Part shown: positions 17,093 to 24,800 of the stretch, in pieces
Layout of the letters: every line of letters starts with the position of its first letter
Position numbering within the stretch: position 1 is the stretch's first letter
NCBI GenBank assembly: GCA_963789015.1
Contig: CAWBIU010000001.1
Span: forward strand, 186,001 to 250,000
DNA: 64,000 nucleotides
Source of the DNA: JAOPZW01 sp963789015
GTDB taxonomy: Bacteria; Actinomycetota; Thermoleophilia; Solirubrobacterales; Solirubrobacteraceae
Direction of reading: 5' to 3'
Position numbers and translations under genes: made by a program
Notes under the pieces: model-generated
Seen by the model: the letters and a program-made list of their open reading frames with translations, nothing else
Database searches by the model: none
What the model was told of the DNA's origin: nothing

Positions 17093-18507
17093 CGCGCGCG
17101 AATCCGAACCGGACCCTGCTCGTGCTCGCGGCCGCGGCGCTCGCCTACGCGCTCGCGCAGACGATGATCGTCCCCGCGCTGCCGTTCATCCAGCGCGACA
17201 CGGGCGCCGACCCGGCCGACGCGACCTGGCTGCTGACCGCGTTCCTGCTCACCTCGTCGGTGGCCACCCCGCTGCTCGGCCGCCTCGGCGACATGCACGG
17301 CAAGGAGCGCTGGCTGCTCGTCTCGCTCGCCGTCTTCGGCCTCGGCTCGGTCGTCTCGGCGCTCGCCGGCTCGCTCGAGGGCATGATCGCCGGCCGTGCC
17401 GTGCAGGGCGCGGGCGGCGCGATCTTCCCGCTCGCCATCGGGATCATCCGCGACGAGTTCCCGCGCGAGAAGGTCGCCACGGGCATCGGCACGATCTCGG
17501 CGATGTTCGGCATCGGCGGCGGCGTCGGCCTCGTCGTCGCCGGCCTGCTCGTCGACGGCGTGGGCGTCGAGTGGATCTTCTGGCTCAGCGCCGCCGCCGC
17601 CGCGCTCGCCGCGTGGGCGACGTGGCGCTGGGTGCCCGAGTCCCCCGTGCGCGTCGACGCCCGCATCGACTGGGTGGGCGGCGTGCTCATGTCCCTGGGC
17701 CTGTTCGCGCTGCTGCTCGGCGTCAGCGAGGGCAACGCGTGGGGTTGGGGCTCGGGCGGCGTGCTCGGACTGTTTGCGGCCTTCGTCGCGATCGCGCTCG
17801 TGTGGGGCTGGTGGGAGTGGCGGGTCACCGACCCGATCGTCGACCTCAAGCTCATGCGCCGCCGCCCGGTGTGGACGACGAACGCGGCGACGTTCGCGAT
17901 CGGCTTCGCGATGTTCGGCTCGTTCGTGCTCATCCCCCAGCTCGTGCAGACGCCGTCGATCGCCGGCTACGGCTTCAGCGCGTCGGTGACCGCGAGCGGC
18001 CTGTTCCTGCTGCCCGCCTCGCTGGTGATGCTGTTCGCCGGCCCGCTCAGCGGGTCGCTCGGCACGCGCTTCGGCTCCAAGCTGCCGCTCGGGCTCGGCG
18101 CCGTGTTCGCGAGCCTCGGCTACTTCCTGCTCGCGGCCGTGCACGACGCGCGGATCGACATCTACCTGGGCGCCCTGCTGCTCGGCCTGGGCATCGGGCT
18201 CGCCTTCGCGGCGACGGCGAACCTGATGGTCGAGGCCGTCCCGCAGGAGGTCACCGGGGTGGCGAGCGCCATCAACGCGATCATGCGCACCGTCGGCGGC
18301 GCGATCGGCGCGCAGGTGTCGGCCGCGATCGTGAGCGCGAACTTCGTCCTCGGCGGGCGCTTCCCGGCCGAGTCCGGGTTCACGGGCGCGTTCGTCATGA
18401 GCGGCGTGGCCGCGATCGTCGCCCTCGGCGTCACGTTCGTGATCCCCGCGCGGGTCGCGGCGCGGCGCTCGGCGGACGAGGGCGCCGCCGTCGAGGCGCG
18501 CGCGTGA
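17089..18507 (+). CDS. MFS exporter, DHA2 family (first of a coupled pair)
   Basis: A 472-residue proton-driven multidrug-type exporter with 14 predicted helices. Family motifs: TWLLTAFLLTSSVATPLLGRLGD (helix 2 and motif A), GRAVQGAGGAIFPLAIGIIRD (motif B/C region), and VEAVPQEVTGVASAINAIMR near the C-terminus. The start GTG overlaps the marR stop and its own stop overlaps the start of the next transporter, so all three genes are translated from one message. Substrates are unknown. The C-terminal tail is short and charged. Confidence 0.88.
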   Translation: MTRANPNRTLLVLAAAALAYALAQTMIVPALPFIQRDTGADPADATWLLTAFLLTSSVATPLLGRLGDMHGKERWLLVSLAVFGLGSVVSALAGSLEGMIAGRAVQGAGGAIFPLAIGIIRDEFPREKVATGIGTISAMFGIGGGVGLVVAGLLVDGVGVEWIFWLSAAAAALAAWATWRWVPESPVRVDARIDWVGGVLMSLGLFALLLGVSEGNAWGWGSGGVLGLFAAFVAIALVWGWWEWRVTDPIVDLKLMRRRPVWTTNAATFAIGFAMFGSFVLIPQLVQTPSIAGYGFSASVTASGLFLLPASLVMLFAGPLSGSLGTRFGSKLPLGLGAVFASLGYFLLAAVHDARIDIYLGALLLGLGIGLAFAATANLMVEAVPQEVTGVASAINAIMRTVGGAIGAQVSAAIVSANFVLGGRFPAESGFTGAFVMSGVAAIVALGVTFVIPARVAARRSADEGAAVEARA

Positions 18508-20084
18508 GCGCTGCCGGCGGCCACGACGAGCGGCTCTCGCCCGAGGTCCGGGCGGTCGCCGTCGTCGTGGTCGTCGGCGCGATGATGTCGATCCTCGACA
18601 CGACGATCGTCAACGTCGCGCTCGAGTCGCTTTCGGAGGACCTGAACGCGCCGCTGTCGACGATCCAGTGGGTCGCGACCGGCTACCTGCTCTCGCTCGC
18701 GACGGTGATCCCGCTCACCGGTTGGGCGGCCGAGCGATTCGGCCCGCGGCGCGTGTGGATGACCGTCGTCGCGGCGTTCGTGGTCACGAGCGCGATGTGC
18801 GGGCTGGCGTGGAGCGCCGAGTCGCTGATCGCCTTCCGCGTCCTGCAGGGCTTCGCCGGCGGCATGATCATGCCGATCGGGATGATCACGCTGGCCCAGA
18901 CCGCGGGCACGCGGCGGGTCGGGCAGGTCATGAGCGTGATCGGCGTGCCGATGCTGCTGGCGCCCGTGCTCGGGCCGGTCATCGGCGGCCTGATCGTCAC
19001 GAATCTGAGCTGGCGCTGGATCTTCCTGGTCAACCTTCCGGTCGGGCTGATCGGGCTGCTGCTCGCGGCGCGCTTCATGCCCGCCGCGCGCAGCGAGGGC
19101 GCAGGCGGCGCGGGCGCGCCCACGCGGCTGGACTGGCGCGGGTTCCTGCTCCTCTCGCCCGGGCTCGGGCTGCTCGTCTTCGGGCTGAGCGAGGTCTCGA
19201 CGCACGGGTCGGTCGGCGCCTCGTCCGCGATCCCGTTCCTGGCCGGGGTCGTCCTGATCGCGGCGTTCGTGGCCCACGCGTGGCGCAGCGAGGCGCCGCT
19301 CGTCGACGTCCACCTGTTCCGCAGCCCCGGCTTCTCGGCCGCGGCCGCGACGGTGTCGCTGGCCGGCGCGGCGCTGTTCGGCGCGCTGCTGCTGCTGCCG
19401 CTCTACTACCAGGTGGCGCGCGGCGAGTCGCCGCTGATGGCCGGGCTGCTGATGACTCCGCAGGGCGTCGGTGCGGCGTTCGGGATGAACCGCGCCGGCC
19501 GCCTCACCGACCGCATCGGCGGCGGGCGCGTGGTCGTGCCGGGGCTGCTCATGCTCATGCTCGGGACGATCGCCTTCACCCAGGTCTCGGCGGACACGTC
19601 GTACTGGGTGCTCGGCGCCTCGCTGTTCGTGCGCGGGATCGGGCTCGGCTTCACGATGATGCCGGCGATGGCGGCGGCGTACGCGACGCTCGAGCGCTCG
19701 CAGGTGCCGCGCGCGACGCCGACGCTCAACGTGATGCAACGCGTCGGCGGGTCGCTGGGGACGGCGGTGCTGGCCGTCGTGCTGCAGCGCGAGATCACCT
19801 CGCACGTGGGCGCCGGCTCCGGCTCGGGCGGCCTGGAGGCGGCGCGGTCGGTCTCCGATGCCGCGCGCGAGCGCGCCGCCGAGCCGCTGGCCGCGGCGTT
19901 CGGGGCGACGTACGGGTGGGCGATGGCCGTCACGGCGCTCGCGCTGATCCCCGCCATCGCGCTGGCGGTGATCGAGCGCCGCGCGGCGCAGGCCGAGGAC
20001 GCGCCGCCCGCGGCCCCTACGCCGCCGCCTCGGCCGCAGGATCCACGTCCTGCTCGGGGTCACGCTCAGGCGCCCCTTGGCTGA
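18504..20084 (+). CDS. MFS exporter, DHA2/EmrB-QacA family (second of the pair)
   Basis: A 526-residue drug:proton antiporter with about 14 helices. Motif D1 is SILDTTIVNVALESL at the start of helix 1, motif A follows TGWAAERFGPRRVW, and motif C is GVPMLLAPVLGPVIGGLI. The late segment VPRATPTLNVMQRVGGSLG is typical of EmrB-type pumps. It starts at a GTG overlapping the previous stop. The last 25 residues are a Pro-rich tail whose codons overlap, antisense, the end of the small gene at 20017. Having two different DHA2 pumps behind one MarR regulator suggests a shared inducer. Confidence 0.88.
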   Translation: MSAAGGHDERLSPEVRAVAVVVVVGAMMSILDTTIVNVALESLSEDLNAPLSTIQWVATGYLLSLATVIPLTGWAAERFGPRRVWMTVVAAFVVTSAMCGLAWSAESLIAFRVLQGFAGGMIMPIGMITLAQTAGTRRVGQVMSVIGVPMLLAPVLGPVIGGLIVTNLSWRWIFLVNLPVGLIGLLLAARFMPAARSEGAGGAGAPTRLDWRGFLLLSPGLGLLVFGLSEVSTHGSVGASSAIPFLAGVVLIAAFVAHAWRSEAPLVDVHLFRSPGFSAAAATVSLAGAALFGALLLLPLYYQVARGESPLMAGLLMTPQGVGAAFGMNRAGRLTDRIGGGRVVVPGLLMLMLGTIAFTQVSADTSYWVLGASLFVRGIGLGFTMMPAMAAAYATLERSQVPRATPTLNVMQRVGGSLGTAVLAVVLQREITSHVGAGSGSGGLEAARSVSDAARERAAEPLAAAFGATYGWAMAVTALALIPAIALAVIERRAAQAEDAPPAAPTPPPRPQDPRPARGHAQAPLG

Positions 20085-20331
20085 GCGCGGTCCGCGGCTT
20101 CAGCCGCCGGGTGGCGGCGTCGAGGCGCGCCCGTAGGGGCCGCGCCGTCCGCGAGACGACGGCTCGCTGGGGCTCGGCCATCGCGCTCCAGGCGATGCGC
20201 AGCGTGGCGAGGTGCCCGCCGGCGCGGTCGATCGCGTCGGCCGCGGCCGCGCGCTCGTCGGCGTCGAGGGCGTCCTCGGCCTCGCTGAGCGCGAGCCCGG
20301 CCTCGGCCATCAGCTTCAGATGCTCGTCCAC
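20017..20331 (-). CDS. Hypothetical helical protein (104 aa)
   Basis: I do not recognise this family. The frame from GTG at 20331 reads as a soluble, mostly helical protein: DEHLKLMAEAGLALSEAEDA, then a segment rich in Ala/Asp, GGHLATLRIAWSAMAEPQ, and a basic helix ending LRARLDAATRRLKPR. The last 25 residues are low complexity. An upstream in-frame ATG at 20373 is possible. It overlaps the 3' end of the exporter gene by 68 bases on the opposite strand. Sensible composition over its length makes it a probable gene. Confidence 0.5.
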   Translation of the reverse strand: MDEHLKLMAEAGLALSEAEDALDADERAAAADAIDRAGGHLATLRIAWSAMAEPQRAVVSRTARPLRARLDAATRRLKPRTALSQGAPERDPEQDVDPAAEAAA

Positions 20332-20554
20332 GGGCGAGACCCTAGGAGCCGCGCCAGACGGCCTGGCCGTCATGAGCCGAGCGGGGCGTCGGAGGCGTCG
20401 ACGGCGCGCAACGCGAGGAGAGGCCTGAGGAGTCGGTCCATGCCCGCTCTAGGCGCGGGCGGGCCCGGCTTCGCCCCCGGTGCCCGGGGCCCGCAGGCCG
20501 CGCCGCCGTCGCTACCATCCGCGTGTGGCTCGCCTTCCGCAGGCGAGCGAGCGT

Positions 20555-20627
20555 GCCGACGTAGCTCAGCTGGTAGAGCACATCACTCGTAATGATGGGG
20601 TCGGGGGTTCGAGTCCCCCCGTCGGCT
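20555..20627 (+). tRNA. tRNA-Thr (anticodon CGT)
   Basis: A complete cloverleaf. The acceptor stem is GCCGACG/CGTCGGC with discriminator T at 20627. The D-arm is GCTC-AGCTGGTAGA-GAGC, sharing its last bases. The anticodon stem is CATCA/TGATG around loop CTCGTAA with anticodon CGT at 20588-20590. The T-arm is GGGGG-TTCGAGT-CCCCC. CCA is not encoded. It reads ACG codons. A terminator hairpin follows directly, and a decayed integrase lies just beyond it on the opposite strand, as expected of a tRNA used as an integration site. Confidence 0.95.
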
Positions 20628-20634
20628 CTTCAAC

Positions 20635-20663
20635 GAAGCCCCGCAGTCGCGGGGCTTCTTGCT
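20635..20663 (+). terminator. Rho-independent terminator of tRNA-Thr
   Basis: GAAGCCCCGC (20635-20644) pairs perfectly with GCGGGGCTTC (20649-20658) around an AGTC loop, followed by TTGCT. The 10-bp stem starts 8 bases after the tRNA. Confidence 0.85.
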
Positions 20664-20699
20664 GCTCGCGAGGCTGCCCCCGGAAGCGGCTCGTGGGCC

Positions 20700-20995
20700 G
20701 TATTTGGGCCCGTACGAATCGCCGGCGAGCGCGCGGCGGGCGTCGCGAATCTGTTCGTCGGCGGTGACCTTCGGCGCGTCGCGGAGCTCGGCCACCACGT
20801 GCGCGTACGTGGAGAGCGTCATCGTCGCGTCATGGTCCAGCTCGGCGGCGATGTCGACGATCGAGTGGCGACCCTCGTGGCGGCAGCCATTACGTGGACG
20901 GCACATTCGTCCCGGTCGCGTCGCAGGCCGGCAGCCCGAAGAACGCGCCGGAACCGGAGCCGCCTCGGGTTCCGGCACCCCAACCTCGTCACGTT
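20700..20995 (-). pseudogene. Tyrosine recombinase (phage integrase) relic next to tRNA-Thr
   Basis: The minus strand keeps the C-terminal third of an integrase: HEGRHSIVDIAAELDHDATM followed by TLSTYAHVVAELRDAP (20730-20879). This includes the last catalytic His and the nucleophilic Tyr in STYAHV. An upstream piece in another frame (RRLRFRRVLRAAGLRR, about 20894-20975) matches the region before the usual LRH box, which is lost. The N-terminal domains are gone. The frame then runs on into antisense tRNA, giving the artefactual tail RGDSNPRPHHYE. Confidence 0.7.
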
Positions 20996-21148
20996 GCACG
21001 TGTGGCTCGTCATCCGAGCCCGTCGGGCCTGCTGTGGAGCATGCACTCGCTCGTGCGGCCGTTCAACGGCGGCTGACCAGCCGCCGGACGGTCCGTTCGC
21101 GGGCATCCGACCTTGAATCGACGCTTCCGGCGGGAAGACAATCGGCTC

Positions 21149-23788
21149 ATGGTGCCATCGGCGCCTGCCCGAGCATCGCACCGATCGGGCCCGCTGCTGG
21201 AGCGCGACGGCGAACTGTCCGCGCTTGCGGCTTGCCTGCAGAGCGTCACGCGCGGCGCATCGGGTCGGCTCGTCCTGGTCAGCGGCGATGCGGGCACCGG
21301 AAAGACGGCGCTGCTGAGGCACTTCTCTGAAAACGTGAGCGACCGGCACCGTGTGCTCTGGGGGAGCTGCGACCCGCTCTTCACCCCACGTCCGCTCGGG
21401 CCGCTACTCGCAGTCGCCGAAGACGCCGGCGGCGAGCTCGAAGAGGTGGTGGCGCGCGGCGTTCTGCCTCACGAGCTGGCGGCGGCGCTCGTCCGCGAGC
21501 TCCGGCTCCGAGGGCCGAGCATGTTGGTGCTCGAAGACGTCCACTGGGCTGATGAGGCCACGCTCGACGTACTCCGGCTCCTCGCCCGGCGTGTTGAGAC
21601 TATTCCCGTGCTCGTGCTCGCGAGCTATCGCCATTACGAGCTCGACCGCAGGCACCCGCTGCGCCTTGTCCTCGGCGAGCTCGCAACAAGCCCCCGCGTC
21701 GACCGGCTCAAGCTTGGCGCGCTCTCGCCCGCGGCGGTCGCCCTGCTCGCCCAGCCGCACGACGTGGATGGGCAGGAGCTCTGGCGCAAGACAGCGGGCA
21801 ATCCGTTCTTCGTCGTCGAGGCGCTGGCGGCGCCCGACCAGGGCATTCCGGACACTGTCCGCGACGCAGTGCTGGCTCGCGCATCGCGCCTCGGCGACGC
21901 GGGCCGGTCGGTGCTCGAAGCCGTTTCGGTCGTCCCGCAGCAGGCCGAGCTCTGGCTGGTGGACGCGCTTGCCGATGATGCGAGCGCCGGCGTGGACGAG
22001 TGCTTGGAGTCCGGCACGCTCGCGTCCGAGCCGGCGGGCGTCGCGTTCCGCCACGAGATCGCTCGCCTCGCGATCGAGGACGCCATCGCGCTCACGCGGA
22101 AGGTTGAGCTGCACCGCCGCGCCCTCGAGGCACTGTCCGCCCCGCCGGCGGGCGCCCCGGATCTCGCCCGTCTTGCCCACCACGCCGAAGCGGCCGCAGA
22201 CGCCAAGGCGGTGCTGCGCTTCGCACCGGCAGCCGCGGCGCGGGCGGCCTCGCTGGGCGCACACCGGGAGGCCGCCGCGCAGCACGCCCGCGCGCTGCGG
22301 TTCGGCGACGCGCTCGCACCCGTCCAGCGGGCGGAGCTGCTCGAGTCACGCGCCTGGTCGTGCTTTCTCACCGACCAGTATGACGAGGCCATCGCCGCGC
22401 TCGAGCAGGCGCTCATGCTCCGGCGCGCTCTCGGCCACCGGCTCGAGGAAGGCGATGATTTGCGCCGGCTCTCGCAGCTTCTGTGGTGCCCGGGGCGGAG
22501 TGCCGAAGCGTTGCGTGCCGCCCGGGACGCCGTTGAGCTGCTCGACGCGCTTCCGCCAGGCCGCCACCTCGCGCGGGCGTGCGCCAACCTCGCGTTCCTC
22601 TACCGGGCCCGCTCACGGGCGGAGGACGCGCTCGCAGCGGCACGGCGAGCGGTCGAGCTCGCCGAACGCGTCGGAGACGAGGGAACCGTCATCGACGCCA
22701 TGTGCACGATCGCCGACTTCGACGCGTACGAGATCGTCGAGGAAGCGGTCGCGCGAGCGACGAAGGCGGGCCTCGACGAGGCGGTGGGCTACAGCGCGGC
22801 CGCGGGCGCCGGCATAGCGCTCGACCGGCATCGCTATGCCGATGCCGCGAGACATCTCGAGACGGGTCTCGCCTACTGCAGCGCGCGGGGGCTCGAGCTG
22901 TACCGCCTCTACCTCCTCGCGTTCCGTGCGCGGTTCGAGCTCGACCAGGGGCGCTGGATGGACGCCGCCGATACCGCAACGACCGTCCTGGGCATCCCGC
23001 GGACGTCGACCACGCCGCGGATCTGGGCCCTCACCGTTCTCGGCCTCGTGCGCGCACGCCGCGGGGACCCCGGCGCGCGCTCCGCGCTCGAGGAAGCCTG
23101 GCAGCTGGCGCAGATGACGGACGAGCTCCCGCGACTAGGGCTGGTGGCCGCGGCGAGGGCCGAAGCCGCATGGCTCGAAGGCGACAGCGGCGCCGTGGAC
23201 GAAGCCACCCGGGCCACGCTCGCTCTCGCCATCGAGCTGGGCTCGCCATGGCCGGCCGGCGAGCTGGCGGTCTGGCGCCGGCGCGCCGGCCTGGCCGTCG
23301 AGATCCCAGCGCGGACGGAGGAGCTTCGTATGCTCGAGCTCCGCGGCGAGCATGAGCGGGCGGCGCACCGCTGGCACGAGCTCGGTTGCTCGTACGAGGC
23401 CGCCCTCGCGCTCACCGCAGCAACGCCGCACGCCGAGCCCGCGGAGGGACCGGCGCGGCGCGCGCTGGATGAGCTTCAGCGGCTGGGGGCGCGCCAGGCA
23501 GCGGCGGTCGTCGCCCGCCGACTGCGGGTCCGCGGCGCGCGCGGACTGCCGCGAGGACCCCGGCCGGCGACCAGGGAGAATCCGGCCCACCTCACGGCTC
23601 GTCAGCGTGAGGTGCTCGAGCTCGTCGCCGAGGGTGCCGGCAACGCCGAGATCGCCAGGCGCCTCGTGCTCTCCGAGCGGACGGTCTCCCACCACGTCAC
23701 CGCGATCCTGCGCAAGCTCGACGTGGCGTCGCGGGGCCAAGCGGCGGCCAAGGCGGTGGGGCTCGGCATCGTCGGCCAAGATGGGTAG
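21149..23788 (+). CDS. LuxR-family ATP-binding transcriptional regulator (LAL/MalT-like)
   Basis: A protein of about 879 residues with three parts. The N-terminal AAA/NACHT-like ATPase has Walker A SGDAGTGKTALLRHF (about 46-60) and Walker B SMLVLEDVHWADEATLD (about 127-143). A long helical TPR-like middle covers about 330-780. A C-terminal LuxR helix-turn-helix reads LTARQREVLELVAEGAGNAE and then RLVLSERTVSHHVTAILRKL. Such large regulators sense a ligand or partner protein through the repeats and activate nearby operons. I chose the ATG at 21149; a TTG 12 codons upstream is possible. It lies within the putative island, so its target may be the repeat protein or the pump that follow. Confidence 0.88.
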   Translation: MVPSAPARASHRSGPLLERDGELSALAACLQSVTRGASGRLVLVSGDAGTGKTALLRHFSENVSDRHRVLWGSCDPLFTPRPLGPLLAVAEDAGGELEEVVARGVLPHELAAALVRELRLRGPSMLVLEDVHWADEATLDVLRLLARRVETIPVLVLASYRHYELDRRHPLRLVLGELATSPRVDRLKLGALSPAAVALLAQPHDVDGQELWRKTAGNPFFVVEALAAPDQGIPDTVRDAVLARASRLGDAGRSVLEAVSVVPQQAELWLVDALADDASAGVDECLESGTLASEPAGVAFRHEIARLAIEDAIALTRKVELHRRALEALSAPPAGAPDLARLAHHAEAAADAKAVLRFAPAAAARAASLGAHREAAAQHARALRFGDALAPVQRAELLESRAWSCFLTDQYDEAIAALEQALMLRRALGHRLEEGDDLRRLSQLLWCPGRSAEALRAARDAVELLDALPPGRHLARACANLAFLYRARSRAEDALAAARRAVELAERVGDEGTVIDAMCTIADFDAYEIVEEAVARATKAGLDEAVGYSAAAGAGIALDRHRYADAARHLETGLAYCSARGLELYRLYLLAFRARFELDQGRWMDAADTATTVLGIPRTSTTPRIWALTVLGLVRARRGDPGARSALEEAWQLAQMTDELPRLGLVAAARAEAAWLEGDSGAVDEATRATLALAIELGSPWPAGELAVWRRRAGLAVEIPARTEELRMLELRGEHERAAHRWHELGCSYEAALALTAATPHAEPAEGPARRALDELQRLGARQAAAVVARRLRVRGARGLPRGPRPATRENPAHLTARQREVLELVAEGAGNAEIARRLVLSERTVSHHVTAILRKLDVASRGQAAAKAVGLGIVGQDG

Positions 23789-24011
23789 CGCCCGGCTCCA
23801 AGTTGGGAACGTCGTCCGAAGCGCGGGACCGCCGCGTCCTCGTACTCTCGATCTCGCCCAGTTGTCCGCCTCCGTCAAATGCCGGAGAGGCAGAGGATTT
23901 CCAAGCGGCGCCTCCACCGGTCCCCGCTGGCCCACGCGGAGACCAGACCTGGGCGCATCGTCGCGTCGGCCGCGGTAACGCGGCCCCATTCGCTGGACCT
24001 CGGAGGTCACC

Positions 24012-24464
24012 ATGCTTACCCGCCGCATCGTCACAAGCGCCTGCGCGCTGTCCCTCGTCATCCCGGCCGCGGCCGGCGCATCGCCGGCCCCAGCCCCGCC
24101 CAACGCCATGGGTCCGTACGGCATCACCCCCGCCACCGGCCAGAGCACGGTCAAGGCCAAGGGTCCGTACGGCATCACCCCCGCCGGCCCGCGGAACACG
24201 ATCAAGGCCCAGGGCCCGTACGGCATCACCCCCGCCGGCCCGCGGAACACGACCAAGGCCCAGGGCCCATACGGCATCACCCCCGCAACTGGCCCACAGG
24301 ACACCACCGCGACCTCGGTGCACGCGGCCGGCGCCTCGCGCCGCGACGGCGCGGACGGCTGGCGCACCGCGGCGATCTCCGAAGCGGCTCTGCTCACCGC
24401 CCTCGCACTCGGGTCGGCGCTGCTCCTGTCGGTTCGGCGACGTGGCGCGCGCATGGTGACGTAG
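24012..24464 (+). CDS. Secreted membrane-anchored protein with four GPYGITP repeats
   Basis: A 150-residue protein of unrecognised function. A signal peptide (residues 1-23) is followed by four 17-residue repeats beginning GPYGITPA and ending in a Lys-Ala-Lys/Gln stretch, the last copy being incomplete. After a linker comes a C-terminal transmembrane helix (ISEAALLTALALGSALLLS) and the basic tail RRRGAR. The topology resembles wall- or membrane-anchored surface proteins, but no LPXTG box is present. The ribosome binding site GGAGG sits within a small GACCT-CGG-AGGTC hairpin just before the ATG, which might limit translation. It follows the LuxR regulator by about 220 bases. Confidence 0.75.
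   Translation: MLTRRIVTSACALSLVIPAAAGASPAPAPPNAMGPYGITPATGQSTVKAKGPYGITPAGPRNTIKAQGPYGITPAGPRNTTKAQGPYGITPATGPQDTTATSVHAAGASRRDGADGWRTAAISEAALLTALALGSALLLSVRRRGARMVT
24111..24300 (+). repeat. Four tandem 51-bp coding repeats
   Basis: Copies start at 24111, 24162, 24213 and 24264, exactly 51 bases apart, each opening GG(T/C)CC(G/A)TACGGCATCACC. Copies 2 and 3 are nearly identical, while the first and last differ after ATCACCCCCGC. The high identity suggests recent duplication or slippage. The unit keeps the reading frame, so copy number can vary without breaking the protein. Confidence 0.9.
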
Positions 24465-24800
24465 GCGCGCTACCGAGGGGCGGCGCCCGCGCCACCTCGC
24501 CCCTCAGCAGTGCGCCCCGGCCGAGTGCGTCGCTGCTCCGCGCCTCCGAAGCCGTAGCTTCGCCGACAGGGCCATTTCGTTCCGCGAATGGAGCTATCCG
24601 GCCGCGGCGGCGAAGCCGCGCACTTGAGGACTGTGGAGAGACTCGTCAGCCGTCCGGATGGCCCGCACGGATGGGCCGCGCGTTGCAGTTGCAGCGACAA
24701 GGCCGGCTTGCGACGGATGCAGCAGTGGCGTACGCGTCGATGGCGTGCCGGCGGACGCCTGGTCTCGTCCGAGGCGGGCGTCTCGCGTACGCGCTGGCGG
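24465..24800. other. Intergenic stretch, no supportable gene
   Basis: This 336-base gap lies between the repeat protein and the convergent MFS gene. Open frames here are short or low in complexity and none resembles a protein. A weak GC-rich hairpin (GCGGCGGCGAAGCCGC near 24604) could end either transcript. Confidence 0.4.

Noticed and set aside
18162..20063. 633-codon minus-strand frame opposite the second MFS pump
   Set aside because: It has Arg/His/Gln-rich low complexity, no start context, and the opposite strand is a clear transporter.
20583..20640. Protein tail RGDSNPRPHHYE as part of the integrase
   Set aside because: These codons are the antisense of the tRNA-Thr T-arm and acceptor, so the tail is read-through, not a conserved protein end.
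24111..24300. CRISPR-like repeats
   Set aside because: The units are directly tandem with no spacers and keep a coding frame, so they are protein repeats. No CRISPR array or cas gene was seen in the window.
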